This document shows, piece after piece, positions 8,761-19,137 of a stretch of 64,000 bases of DNA. The position numbers and the translations under genes are program-made. How positions within the stretch are numbered: position 1 is the first letter of the stretch; every line of letters starts with the position of its first letter. This DNA is from JAEUPI01 sp035499355 (GTDB lineage: Bacteria > Pseudomonadota > Gammaproteobacteria > Burkholderiales > Burkholderiaceae_C), in assembly GCA_035499355.1 (NCBI GenBank), contig DATJYZ010000134.1, forward strand, positions 1 to 64,000. Direction: 5' to 3'. Below the pieces are notes generated by a model that worked only from the letters and a program-made list of their open reading frames with translations, had not been told where the DNA came from and did no database searches.

Positions 8761-9516
8761 TTGATTCTCTACGAGTACCCGTTCCAGGAGAGCGTGCGCA
8801 CGATGCTGCGCCTGGAGCAGTTGTTCGACAGGCTTGGTCAGTTGATGGTGCGCGAGACCGCCGTCGACCATCATTTCGCGCTGGCGACGCTGTTCGAGAT
8901 CATGGACGTCGCGTCGCGCGCAGATCTGAAGTCCGACCTGCTCAAGGAGCTTGAGCGCCACAAGCAGCAGCTCTTGGCGCTGCGAGGCAACGCGCAGGTC
9001 GCGCAGCAGGCGCTCGATGAAGTCATCCATCGAATCGAGCATGCCTTCGACGCGCTCAACCAGTTGCCCGGCAAGGCGGGGCACGCGTTGACCAGCAACG
9101 AGTGGCTGATGAGCGTGCGCAGCCGCATCAGCATCCCGGGCGGCACCTGCGAGTTCGACCTGCCCGCTTATTACGCCTGGCAGCACCGCGACGCCGCGGT
9201 GCGGCGCGCGGATCTGAGTCAATGGGTCTCGACCATGATGCCGTTGGCGCAGGCGCTGCAAGCCTTGCTGCAGTTGCTGCGCGACTCCGGGGTGCGGCAG
9301 CAGGTGGTCGCCCCGGGCGGCCAGTTCCAGCAGAGTCTCGCCCCGGGCAAGGTGTACCAGTTGTTGCGCGTGCGGCTGGATCCGGCCCTGCAACTGGTGC
9401 CCGAGATCAGCGGTCACCGGCTGATGGTATCGGTGCGACTGATGCGCGCGGAGTCCGACGGGCGCCTGCGGCCGAGCAGCGAAGACGCGTCGTTCGAGAT
9501 GGCGTTGTGTGCGTGA
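8761..9516 (+). CDS. zapD: Cell division protein ZapD
   Basis: ZapD cross-links FtsZ filaments in the cytokinetic ring. The frame is open far upstream across coaE, but a TTG at 8761, about eight bases after a GGGAG ribosome-binding site, gives 251 residues. Its N terminus (ILYEYPFQESVRTMLRLEQLFDRL) aligns with known ZapD starts. The N-terminal part is helical and the C-terminal part is a beta-sandwich. The use of TTG rather than ATG is inferred from the RBS and family length. Its stop is one base before the candidate yacG start. Confidence 0.93.
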   Translation: MILYEYPFQESVRTMLRLEQLFDRLGQLMVRETAVDHHFALATLFEIMDVASRADLKSDLLKELERHKQQLLALRGNAQVAQQALDEVIHRIEHAFDALNQLPGKAGHALTSNEWLMSVRSRISIPGGTCEFDLPAYYAWQHRDAAVRRADLSQWVSTMMPLAQALQALLQLLRDSGVRQQVVAPGGQFQQSLAPGKVYQLLRVRLDPALQLVPEISGHRLMVSVRLMRAESDGRLRPSSEDASFEMALCA

Positions 9517-9517
9517 G

Positions 9518-9739
9518 ATGACTGCCTCCGCCCCGGCCCGCTTGGTGCCGTGCCCAACCTGCGCGCGGCGCGCGGCCTTCTCTGCGTCCAATCCGTGGCG
9601 GCCGTTCTGTGGCGAGCGCTGCCGCAGCATCGACCTCGGCGCCTGGGCGAGCGAGCGATTTCGTGTCCCGGCAGACTCGCCACCGGAGGGTGCCGAGGGG
9701 TTCGACGCCGGCACGCCGACGCACCTTCCAGGGGGTTGA
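9518..9739 (+). CDS. yacG: DNA gyrase inhibitor YacG
   Basis: YacG is a small zinc protein that binds the GyrB C-terminal region and inhibits gyrase. The 73-residue product has the zinc ligands CPTC near residue 11 and CGERC about 20 residues later, then the conserved RCRSIDLGAWASERFRVP tail. A GTG three codons upstream (9509), inside the end of zapD, is an alternative start. The stop lies inside an inverted repeat that also covers the groES promoter -35 box. Confidence 0.92.
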   Translation: MTASAPARLVPCPTCARRAAFSASNPWRPFCGERCRSIDLGAWASERFRVPADSPPEGAEGFDAGTPTHLPGG

Positions 9740-9763
9740 AGTGGTCGGCTTCAACCCTATAAT
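9736..9763 (+). promoter_or_regulatory. groES-groEL promoter
   Basis: TTGAAG (9736-9741) and TATAAT (9758-9763) are 16 bases apart, a strong sigma-70 promoter. The overlapping GTTGAAG and CCCTATAAT, 13 bases apart, also resemble the heat-shock sigma-32 pattern (CTTGAAA / CCCCATNT). A perfect 8-base inverted repeat GGTTGAAG / CTTCAACC (9734-9741, 9749-9756) covers the -35 box and the yacG stop. The CIRCE operator follows directly. Confidence 0.75.
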
Positions 9764-9770
9764 CTGGCTG

Positions 9771-9797
9771 CTAGCACTCTAGGGTGCTGAGTGCTAA
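9771..9797 (+). promoter_or_regulatory. CIRCE operator (HrcA binding site)
   Basis: The arms CTAGCACTC and GAGTGCTAA are separated by nine bases, matching the CIRCE consensus TTAGCACTC-N9-GAGTGCTAA except at the first base. It begins eight bases after the -10 box, so HrcA bound there would block groESL transcription at normal temperature. The hrcA gene itself is not in the window. Confidence 0.93.
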
Positions 9798-9900
9798 CAG
9801 AGGGCGCGTCGCTCCGCAGGCGCATCCGATGCTGGTAAATGTGCGCTCACTCATCGTCGAGCGCTCTGGCAGAGTCATCCGAACACTCGAAGGAGATGCA

Positions 9901-10194
9901 ATGAAACTTCGTCCGTTGCACGACCGCGTGGTCGTCAAGCGCCTGGAGAACGAAACAAAGACCGCCTCGGGCATCGTGATCCCCGACAACGCAGCCGAGA
10001 AGCCCGATCAGGGCGAAGTGCTCGCAGTGGGACCGGGCAAGCGCAACGACAAGGGCGACTTCGTGACGCCCAACGTCAAGGTCGGCGACCGCGTTCTGTT
10101 TGGCAAGTACAGCGGCCAGACCGTCAAGGTGGACGGTGACGAGCTGTTGGTGATGCGCGAAGAAGACCTCTTCGCCGTCATCGAGAAGAAGTGA
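9901..10194 (+). CDS. groES: Co-chaperonin GroES
   Basis: GroES is the heptameric lid of the GroEL folding chamber. The 97-residue product starts MKLRPLHDRVVVKRLE after AAGGAGATGCA, which decides the start against the longer open frame. The mobile loop lies at ENETKTASGIVIPDNAAEKP, and GKYSGQTVKVDGDELLVMREEDL is standard. It is the first gene of the CIRCE-controlled operon. A perfect 8-base hairpin (10191-10211) spans its stop codon. Confidence 0.98.
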   Translation: MKLRPLHDRVVVKRLENETKTASGIVIPDNAAEKPDQGEVLAVGPGKRNDKGDFVTPNVKVGDRVLFGKYSGQTVKVDGDELLVMREEDLFAVIEKK

Positions 10195-10211
10195 TCGCTG
10201 GCGGCGATCAC
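10191..10211 (+). other. Hairpin over the groES stop codon
   Basis: GTGATCGC (10191-10198) pairs perfectly with GCGATCAC (10204-10211) around a five-base loop; the groES TGA is within the first arm. No T tract follows, so it is more likely an RNA stability or processing element between groES and groEL than a terminator. Function is unproven. Confidence 0.4.
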
Positions 10212-10319
10212 TCTTCGTCGCCGGCCAACTTGGCCCAGCCAGGTTGAGGGCCACAGGCCCGGTCGAAGACGAGAGTCGTCGTCGCGCTGAAACCCCATTT
10301 CCAAGCAGGAGAAACACAC

Positions 10320-11963
<1,644 letters not shown>

Positions 11964-12008
11964 TCGCCACGCCACGGGCACCGTCCAAAAAGGGGTGCAT
12001 GTGGCACA

Positions 12009-12042
12009 CGGCCCGCGAGCGCATGCGCCCGCGGGCCGTTTT
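12009..12042 (+). terminator. Intrinsic terminator of groES-groEL
   Basis: CGGCCCGCG (12009-12017) pairs with CGCGGGCCG (12030-12038), and the inner bases GCGCATGCGC are themselves self-complementary. TTTT follows at 12039-12042. It lies 45 bases after the groEL stop and before the next gene. Confidence 0.85.
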
Positions 12043-12091
12043 CATTGGGTCGTGCGCCGGATAATTGGCCGTTCGCGATCTCTCTGCCCCG

Positions 12092-13684
12092 ATGTCTCAT
12101 CGACCCACGCTAGCGGATTTCGTCGACCAGGAACTGCGGCTGTCCGAAGTGACCTTCGCGGCGATCGTCGACGCCGTGCTGAAGCAATGGCGCGAGCGCG
12201 CCCCGGTGCGGATGGCCAGCGATGCCGACGCGCTGCGGGTCCTGCACAGCCAGCGCGATGATGTCATCCGCGTTGCCGTGCAGTCGCTCCACGACCAGAC
12301 CCACGGTCGCAGCGACCCGGCCACCGTTGCGCCGCGCAAGAGCGGCAAGCTCGAGTTGTCGCTGGTCGATGACGACGAAATCACCGCAGACATCGAGGTG
12401 GCCCGCATCGTCGAGCGCAGCAATGCCGACCTCGAAGACCCGCTGCGCGAGCTGCGTACGTACACGTCGGCGCTGGTAGGCGACGTCAACACCGCGCGCG
12501 ACACCAATCCACTACGCCCTGAGGCCTGGGTGCGTGCCGTGCAGGCCGGCTTTCGCAGCCTGTCGATCGCCCGCAACATGCAGACGGCATTGCTGCGCAC
12601 CGCGATGCAGCCCCTGATTCGCGCGTTGCACGACAACTATGGCGCTGCCTGCACGCGGCTGCACGCGGCCGGCGTGACACCCGCGGCGCATCGCACGGTG
12701 GTCAACGAAGGTGTCGTCACCGAGCTCACCGATGCGATGCGCGCGCGTCGCTCGCTCGATCACGGCGCGGATTCCGGCGAGCGCGACCTGTTGCCCGGGT
12801 CGGTGGAGGATCTGCTGTATCGCGTCGAACAGGGCCTGCTGTCTTCACTCCCGGGTTCCGAGCGGGCCGCTGCGATGGCGCACGGCCCGTCGGTCACGCA
12901 GCGCGAACAGCCGATCGTCGAGCGGCTGTCGCAGCTCTACGACGCGATCCTGTCGGATCGGCGCTTGCCGCGCGAGAGCTTGCCGCTGTTGTCGCGCCTC
13001 TATCCCGCGGTGCTGCGGCAGACGCTTGCCGACGCGAGCGTGCTCGCCGACATCAAGCACCCGGTGTGGCAGTTCATGGATCAGCTCGGATTTCTGATGC
13101 AGACCCGCGAGGTGGGCGACCGCCAGGCCAACATCGCGCTGGCCCAGGGACTGATCGAGCAGCTGGTGGCGCAAACCAGCGCCGACGCACGGCCCTTCCT
13201 GTCGGCGGCCAACCGCCTGGTCGTGCTCGAGCGGCAGCGCTTTGCGCGCGCAGTGTCGACCGCCGCCCCCGACATCGCCATGTTGGGCGCCCGCGCGCAC
13301 GATGCCTTCGGTCACTCGACATCGTTGCCGCAATCGCTCGACCCCGGCAGCAGCGACAACCTGCATGCGCCGCTGCGCCGCGACAGCGACGCCGGCACCG
13401 AGCCCGAAGACGTCGTGAGCGCCTGGCGCGCGGGTTCCTGGCTGTCGGTCTTTCTGCGCGAGCGCTGGCGCCGGGCGCTGATCCTCTGGCGGGCGCCCGG
13501 GTCCGGCCCTCTGCTGCTGCTCGACGCCAACGAAGCCCGCCACTGGGCCGTGCGCAGCATGGCCATCGAGCGCCTCGCTGCCGAGGGTCTTGCCCGCGTC
13601 TTCTCGCCGCGGTCGCTGGTGCTCGATGCCAGTGGGCGCGTGGGTCACGTCGCCCGCGATCCAGGCCCGACGCTGTTCGGGTGA
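12092..13684 (+). CDS. DUF1631 family protein
   Basis: The 530-residue cytoplasmic protein has no signal peptide or membrane segment. Two regions resemble the DUF1631 family: a helical middle part around LYDAILSDRRLPRESLPLLSRL, and a C-terminal PilZ-like tail (RAGSWLSVFLRERWRRALIL, then a segment ending ERLAAEGLARVFSP). The molecular function of DUF1631 is unknown to me. Known members are often longer (about 700 residues or more), so this is a short form. The ATG at 12092 is preferred over a TTG nine codons earlier. It stands alone between groEL and the convergent engB, which begins its 3' end 20 bases away. Confidence 0.72.
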   Translation: MSHRPTLADFVDQELRLSEVTFAAIVDAVLKQWRERAPVRMASDADALRVLHSQRDDVIRVAVQSLHDQTHGRSDPATVAPRKSGKLELSLVDDDEITADIEVARIVERSNADLEDPLRELRTYTSALVGDVNTARDTNPLRPEAWVRAVQAGFRSLSIARNMQTALLRTAMQPLIRALHDNYGAACTRLHAAGVTPAAHRTVVNEGVVTELTDAMRARRSLDHGADSGERDLLPGSVEDLLYRVEQGLLSSLPGSERAAAMAHGPSVTQREQPIVERLSQLYDAILSDRRLPRESLPLLSRLYPAVLRQTLADASVLADIKHPVWQFMDQLGFLMQTREVGDRQANIALAQGLIEQLVAQTSADARPFLSAANRLVVLERQRFARAVSTAAPDIAMLGARAHDAFGHSTSLPQSLDPGSSDNLHAPLRRDSDAGTEPEDVVSAWRAGSWLSVFLRERWRRALILWRAPGSGPLLLLDANEARHWAVRSMAIERLAAEGLARVFSPRSLVLDASGRVGHVARDPGPTLFG

Positions 13685-13704
13685 GCGCGGGCGGCCGGGG
13701 CCCC

Positions 13705-14385
13705 TCAGGCTGCGTGCTGGGACGCCCAGGCCCGCAGCGTCAGGGCAACGTCGTCGAGGCCTTGGCCGGACAGCGCCGAGAACAACGCGACGCCGATGTC
13801 GGAGTGTTCGGTCGCCACTTCGGCGAGTAGGCGCTGGGCCAGATCGAGCGCACGCTGGCCATCGCGCCGACTCACCTTGTCGGCCTTGGTCAGCAGCACG
13901 AGCAGCTTGACGTCGCCGCCGGCCAGCCGCGGCCACACGTAGCCGAGCAGCTGGCGGTCGAGCTCGGTGAAGCCATGGCGCGCATCGACCAGCAGCACGA
14001 GGCCCGTCAGGCTGCGCCGCTGCGCCAGGTAGTCGGCCATCACCGCCTGCCAGCGCTTCTTCGACTCACGCTCGACAGCGGCGAAGCCGTAGCCCGGCAG
14101 GTCCACCCAGATCGCATCGGGCGCATCGGGAGGGCCGACGTTGAACAGGTTGAGGTGCTGGGTGCGACCGGGGGTCTTCGACGCGAATGCCAGGCGCTTG
14201 TGCTGGGCCAGCGCGTTGATCGCCGACGACTTGCCGGCATTGCTGCGCCCGACGAAGGCGATCTCCGGCAAGCCCGGTTCAGGCAGCTCGCTGACGCGGC
14301 TCGCCGTGACGAGGAAGCGCGCCGAGTGCGCCCACGCGAGCGCAGCCTTGGCGGACACACCGACGTGCGGTTCGGGCGGTGCCAT
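13705..14385 (-). CDS. engB: Ribosome biogenesis GTPase EngB (YsxC/YihA)
   Basis: EngB is a small essential GTPase needed for 50S assembly. The 226-residue product has G1 GRSNAGKSS near residue 45, the switch region KTPGRTQHLN, G3 DLPGYGFA, G4 LTKADKV and a terminal SALSGQGLDD. It diverges from the cytochrome c4 gene, with 63 bases between the starts. A minus-strand TACAAT at 14391-14396 lies only five bases before the ATG, so the message may have almost no leader. Confidence 0.95.
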   Translation of the reverse strand: MAPPEPHVGVSAKAALAWAHSARFLVTASRVSELPEPGLPEIAFVGRSNAGKSSAINALAQHKRLAFASKTPGRTQHLNLFNVGPPDAPDAIWVDLPGYGFAAVERESKKRWQAVMADYLAQRRSLTGLVLLVDARHGFTELDRQLLGYVWPRLAGGDVKLLVLLTKADKVSRRDGQRALDLAQRLLAEVATEHSDIGVALFSALSGQGLDDVALTLRAWASQHAA

Positions 14386-14400
14386 GGCTCATTGTAAAAT
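14371..14400 (+). promoter_or_regulatory. Candidate promoter of the cytochrome c4 gene
   Basis: TTCGGG (14371-14376) and TAAAAT (14395-14400) are 18 bases apart, 48 bases before the cytochrome ATG. The -10 box overlaps the minus-strand TACAAT that could serve engB, so the two divergent promoters would share bases. Confidence 0.4.
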
Positions 14401-14448
14401 TCGCCGGTTTTTTGCCCGCCGACCCCTGCCCGCTCCGAGGTTGACCGC

Positions 14449-15072
14449 ATGAAGTCGCCCCTTGCTCTGCTGCTCGCCGCCGCGATGGCGCTGCCCGTCG
14501 TTGCCGCCGAATCGAACGCGAACGCGCCGGCCAGACCCGATCTGGCCAAGGGTCAAGCGCTGTCGACGCAGGTGTGTGGCGCGTGCCACACCGCCGACGG
14601 CACGCGAGGCAGCCCCGCCAACCCGATCATTGCGGGTCAGCATCCCGAGTACCTGGCCAAGCAGCTCGGCGAATTCAAATCCGGCAAGCGCAACAACGCG
14701 GTGATGAAGGGCTTCGCCAGCACGCTGTCCGACAGTGACATTCGCGACGTGACGGCCTTCTATGCCAGCAAGCAGACCAAGCCGGGCTTCGCCAAGAACA
14801 AGGAGCTGTACGAGCTCGGTCAGAAGATCTATCGCGGTGGCATCGCCGACAAGCAGGTGCCTGCGTGCGCGGGCTGCCACAGCCCCACCGGCGCCGGCAT
14901 CCCGGCGCAGTACCCCCGGATCGGCGGCCAGCATGCCGACTACACCGAGGCGCAACTCAACGGTTTCCGCGCCGGACAGCGAGCCAACAGCCCGCCGATG
15001 GCCGCGATCGCCGCCCGCCTGAGCGACCGCGAGATCAAGGCGGTGGCCGACTACGTCGCTGGCCTGCACTGA
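14449..15072 (+). CDS. Periplasmic diheme cytochrome c4
   Basis: Cytochrome c4 carries electrons in the periplasm from the bc1 complex to terminal oxidases. The 207-residue precursor has a signal peptide (MKSPLALLLAAAMALPVVAA) and two class I cytochrome domains with heme sites CGACH and CAGCH. Each is followed by the PIIAGQHPEYLAKQL or PRIGGQHADYTEAQL segment and a distal methionine region (NAVMKGFA, SPPMAAIA). The two-domain repeat and length match the family. It is divergent from engB and lies upstream of a small conserved gene and msrPQ. Confidence 0.93.
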   Translation: MKSPLALLLAAAMALPVVAAESNANAPARPDLAKGQALSTQVCGACHTADGTRGSPANPIIAGQHPEYLAKQLGEFKSGKRNNAVMKGFASTLSDSDIRDVTAFYASKQTKPGFAKNKELYELGQKIYRGGIADKQVPACAGCHSPTGAGIPAQYPRIGGQHADYTEAQLNGFRAGQRANSPPMAAIAARLSDREIKAVADYVAGLH

Positions 15073-15087
15073 CTGTCGCATTGGCCG

Positions 15088-15109
15088 TCCCTGGCCACCC
15101 GGCCAGGGA
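15088..15109 (+). other. Stable hairpin after the cytochrome c4 gene
   Basis: TCCCTGGCC (15088-15096) pairs perfectly with GGCCAGGGA (15101-15109) around a four-base loop, 15 bases after the stop codon. No T tract follows, so it may protect the 3' end of the message or act as a weak terminator. Confidence 0.4.
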
Positions 15110-15215
15110 TAGGGCGTCGTCGGGCGGCCCGGCCACTGGCCTTAATTCATGAACCCGCCGCGGGTAGCGGCGCCCGGCGTCGCACCGCTGGGACGGGCGC
15201 ACTATATTGCGCGGT

Positions 15216-15611
15216 ATGCCGTACGTCCGCCGCAACGCGCAGGGCGAGGTGGTGAGCCTGCACCGCCACGCCGAAGCCGGCACGTCGGAATTCCTGCCCG
15301 ATGAACACGCCGACGTGCTCTCCTTCTTCGGGGCCGGCACGGCCGCCGGTGGCAGCGGCGATGCCGAGGGCTTCGCGCGGCTCGACGCCGACTTCGTGCG
15401 GGTGCTCGAGGACGTGATCGACACGCTGGTCGCCAAGAACCTGATCAACATCACCGACCTGCCGCCCGAGGCTCAAGCCAAGCTGTTCTCGCGCAAGAGC
15501 TTCCGCGAGCGCCGCTCGCAGAACTCGCTGCGCCTGTTCGGCGATACCGTGGGCTTCGGCAACGTCATCGACGACACACAGTTCGACACCCAGTTCGGCG
15601 ACACGCTCTGA
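15216..15611 (+). CDS. Conserved small hypothetical protein
   Basis: I do not recognise a function. The 131-residue product starts MPYVRRNAQGEVVSLHRHAE, a short beta-hairpin-like opening seen in small betaproteobacterial proteins sometimes mislabelled as tryptophan synthase beta-like. It continues with an acidic middle (DFVRVLEDVIDTLVAKNLINITDLP) and a basic stretch (RKSFRERRSQNSLRLFG). No signal peptide or membrane segment is seen. A TTG three codons earlier is possible. A TATATT lies only eight bases before the ATG, so the start or promoter is uncertain. It sits between cytochrome c4 and msrP on the same strand. Confidence 0.75.
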   Translation: MPYVRRNAQGEVVSLHRHAEAGTSEFLPDEHADVLSFFGAGTAAGGSGDAEGFARLDADFVRVLEDVIDTLVAKNLINITDLPPEAQAKLFSRKSFRERRSQNSLRLFGDTVGFGNVIDDTQFDTQFGDTL

Positions 15612-15719
15612 GCCGGACTTCGTCCGGGGATTGCCAGCGCTTGGCAGCGAGCCGACAGCGAGCGGAGTAAGGTCGCGCCTTCCAGAGCGACCCACTGAGC
15701 ACCCACAGGAACATCCACC

Positions 15720-16684
<965 letters not shown>

Positions 16685-16694
<10 letters not shown>

Positions 16695-17350
16695 CCAGCA
16701 CGCCGCGGCGGCCGCTGCAATCGCTGCTGCTGCACCCAGCCACCAAACCGGCGCTGTTCGCCGTGGCCTTGGTGCCCTTCACCCTGCTGGTCATCGGCAT
16801 CGTCCGGCACACGCTGGGCGCCAACCCGGCCGAAACGTTGATCCGATCGCTCGGCGACTGGACGCTGCGCTTCCTGTGCCTGACGCTGGCGATCACGCCG
16901 TTGCGGCAATGGACCGGCTTGGCCGCGCTGGCGCGGTTGCGGCGCATGCTGGGGCTGTTCACCGCCTTCTACGCCACACTGCACTTCCTGGCCTACGCCG
17001 TGTTCGACATGGAGCTGGCGTGGAGCGACATCGTGCGCGACGTCGGCAAGCGGCCATTCATCCTGGTCGGCACGACGGCGTTCCTGTTGTTGCTGCCACT
17101 GGCGGCCACATCGTTCAACCGTGCCATCCGCTGGCTCGGTGCCGCCCGCTGGCAGGCGCTGCACAGGCTGGTCTATGCCATCGCCCTGCTGGCGATCCTG
17201 CACTTCTTCTGGATGCGTGCCGGCAAACGCAACTTCGGCGAGGTCGCCGTGTATGCGGCGATCCTCGGTGTGTTGCTCGGCTGGCGCGTGGTCAGGGCAG
17301 CCCAGGGCCGCTACTTCATGAAGCTCGGCAGCCAAAGCGCCAAGGGCTGA
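16685..17350 (+). CDS. msrQ: MsrQ heme-binding membrane subunit (YedZ)
   Basis: MsrQ is the inner membrane b-heme protein that passes quinol-derived or flavin-derived electrons to MsrP. The frame is open well upstream inside msrP, but the GTG at 16685, overlapping msrP by ten bases, gives 221 residues. About six hydrophobic segments are visible. Candidate heme ligands are the histidines in YATLHFLAYAVFD, WQALHRLVYAI and LAILHFFW. The last 40 bases overlap the 3' end of the opposite-strand dctM gene. Confidence 0.94.
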
Positions 17351-18603
17351 AACTCGAGCACCACCGCCAGGCCGATGCACAACGCGACGCAGAAGATCCA
17401 GACGCCGCGAAAAATCTGCTTCAGCGTCACGTCCTTCAGAAGCGAGTTGAGCACGAACAGGTTCATGCCCACCGGTGGCGAAATCAGGCCGATCTGCACC
17501 ACCAGCACGATCAGCACGCCGAACCACACCGGGTCGAAACCAAGCTGAGTGACGATCGGAAAGAACACCGGAATCGTCAGCAGCACCATCGAGAGCTCTT
17601 CCATGATGGTGCCCAGCAGGACGTAGATCACCATCATCGCGCCCACCACCGCCAGCGGCGGCAGGCCCATGTGGGTGATCCAGTCCTTCAGATCGTTGGG
17701 CATCGACGTGAAGTTGATGAAGCCCGAGAACATCATGGCGGCGATCAGGATCGTGAACAACATCGCCGTCGTGCGCGCGCTCTCCACCAGCACCTCGCGC
17801 AGCATGCGCCAGGTCAGCGCGCGACGGGCCAGCGCGAAGAAGAACGCGCCCGACGCGCCGATGCCGGCACCCTCGGTGGCCGTGAACACGCCGCCATAGA
17901 TGCCGCCCAGCACCACCACCACCAGCAGCGCCACGCCCCAGATGTCGCGCAGTGCCTTCAGTCGCTCGCGCCAGGTGCTGCGCTCGCCGGCCGGCCCGGC
18001 CTGCGGATCGCGCGCCGTCACGATCGCCACCGCGCCCATCATCAGCGCGGCGCAGAACAGCCCCGGCAGCACACCGGCGGCGAACAGTTTGCCGATGTGC
18101 GTCTCGGTGACGATGCCGTAGATCACCATGATCGTCGACGGCGGAATCATGATGCCGAGCGTGCCGCCGGCGGCGATGACGCCGGTCGACAGGTAGTCGG
18201 CGTAGCCGAGCTTCTTCATCGACGGATACGCCACCTTGCTCATCGTGGCGGCGGTGGCGATCGACGAGCCGCAGATGGCACCGAAGCCGGCGCAGGCCAG
18301 GATCGTCGCGTGCGCGAGGCCGCCGCGCACGTGGCCGACGAACGAATACGCGAGGCGGAACAGCTCGTGCGCCAGCCCGGCGCGGGCAACGAAGTTGCCC
18401 ATCAGGATGAACAGCGGCACCACGCTCAGCGTGTACGCGAAGCCGGTCTCGTAGACCACCTGCGACGCGGCCGCGGCCGTGGCCGGCCAGCCGCGCAGCA
18501 GGCCCAGGCCGATGAAGCCCACCAAGCCCATCGCGAACGCCAGCGGCAGCCGCAGCAGCGCCAGCACGAACACGCCGGCAAAACCCAGCAGCGCCTCGAT
18601 CAT
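17311..18603 (-). CDS. dctM: TRAP transporter large permease (DctM family)
   Basis: This is the large membrane subunit of a TRAP transporter, which uses an ion gradient to import a solute handed over by the periplasmic receptor. The 430-residue product has about 12 hydrophobic helices and the family motifs GNFVARAG, CAGFGAICGSSIATAATM, GGTLGIMIPPSTIMVIYG and GLISPPVGMNLFV. It starts at ATG 18603, overlapping the dctQ stop (ATGA). Its 3' end runs 40 bases into msrQ on the other strand. Confidence 0.95.
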   Translation of the reverse strand: MIEALLGFAGVFVLALLRLPLAFAMGLVGFIGLGLLRGWPATAAAASQVVYETGFAYTLSVVPLFILMGNFVARAGLAHELFRLAYSFVGHVRGGLAHATILACAGFGAICGSSIATAATMSKVAYPSMKKLGYADYLSTGVIAAGGTLGIMIPPSTIMVIYGIVTETHIGKLFAAGVLPGLFCAALMMGAVAIVTARDPQAGPAGERSTWRERLKALRDIWGVALLVVVVLGGIYGGVFTATEGAGIGASGAFFFALARRALTWRMLREVLVESARTTAMLFTILIAAMMFSGFINFTSMPNDLKDWITHMGLPPLAVVGAMMVIYVLLGTIMEELSMVLLTIPVFFPIVTQLGFDPVWFGVLIVLVVQIGLISPPVGMNLFVLNSLLKDVTLKQIFRGVWIFCVALCIGLAVVLEFQPLALWLPSFMK

Positions 18604-19130
18604 GACGGGCTTTCGCCCTCGACGCCGACGTGATGGTGCGCCACCGGCCGCAGCACCAACAGCAGGTGCACGAGCCCGGTCACCGCGCACAGCACGCTCA
18701 TGCCGTACACGAACGGCGCGATCGGCAGCTTGAGCTGCGCCGTCGTCTCGCCGTCGCCGGCGCGCGCCCCGGCCATGCCCCACATGACCCAGGCCAGACC
18801 GATCAACGCGAGGGCGCAGGCCAGATCGACGCACAGGCCCTGGATGCGGCGCACGCGCTCGGGCAGCCACGGATCGAGCGAGTCGAAGACCACGTGTTCG
18901 CCGGCCAGGCTGACCAGCGGCAGACCGGCGAAGATGGTCACCACCAGCAGCAGCTCGGTCATCTCCAACGAGCCCGGCACCGATTGGCTGATCGCCTTGC
19001 GGCCGCTGACGTCGACCAGCGTCAGGATCATGATCGCGAACAGCGCTGCGGCGGCCAGCGTGCCGCACAGCCACTCCAGCGCGCGGCGCAGCGCTTCGTC
19101 TCCGGGCGCGGGCGCTGCGGCGGCGCTCAC
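18600..19130 (-). CDS. dctQ: TRAP transporter small permease (DctQ family)
   Basis: The small membrane subunit of the same TRAP transporter, 176 residues from a GTG at 19130. Four hydrophobic helices are visible (AAAALFAIMILTLVDVSGR, LLLVVTIFAGLPLVSLAG, ACALALIGLAWVMWG and SVLCAVTGLVHLLLVL). The GEHVVFDSLDPWLPERV segment is typical of DctQ. The stop overlaps the dctM start, and dctP ends seven bases upstream, so the order of transcription is dctP-dctQ-dctM. Confidence 0.92.
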   Translation of the reverse strand: MSAAAAPAPGDEALRRALEWLCGTLAAAALFAIMILTLVDVSGRKAISQSVPGSLEMTELLLVVTIFAGLPLVSLAGEHVVFDSLDPWLPERVRRIQGLCVDLACALALIGLAWVMWGMAGARAGDGETTAQLKLPIAPFVYGMSVLCAVTGLVHLLLVLRPVAHHHVGVEGESPS

Positions 19131-19137
19131 CGTGCGC

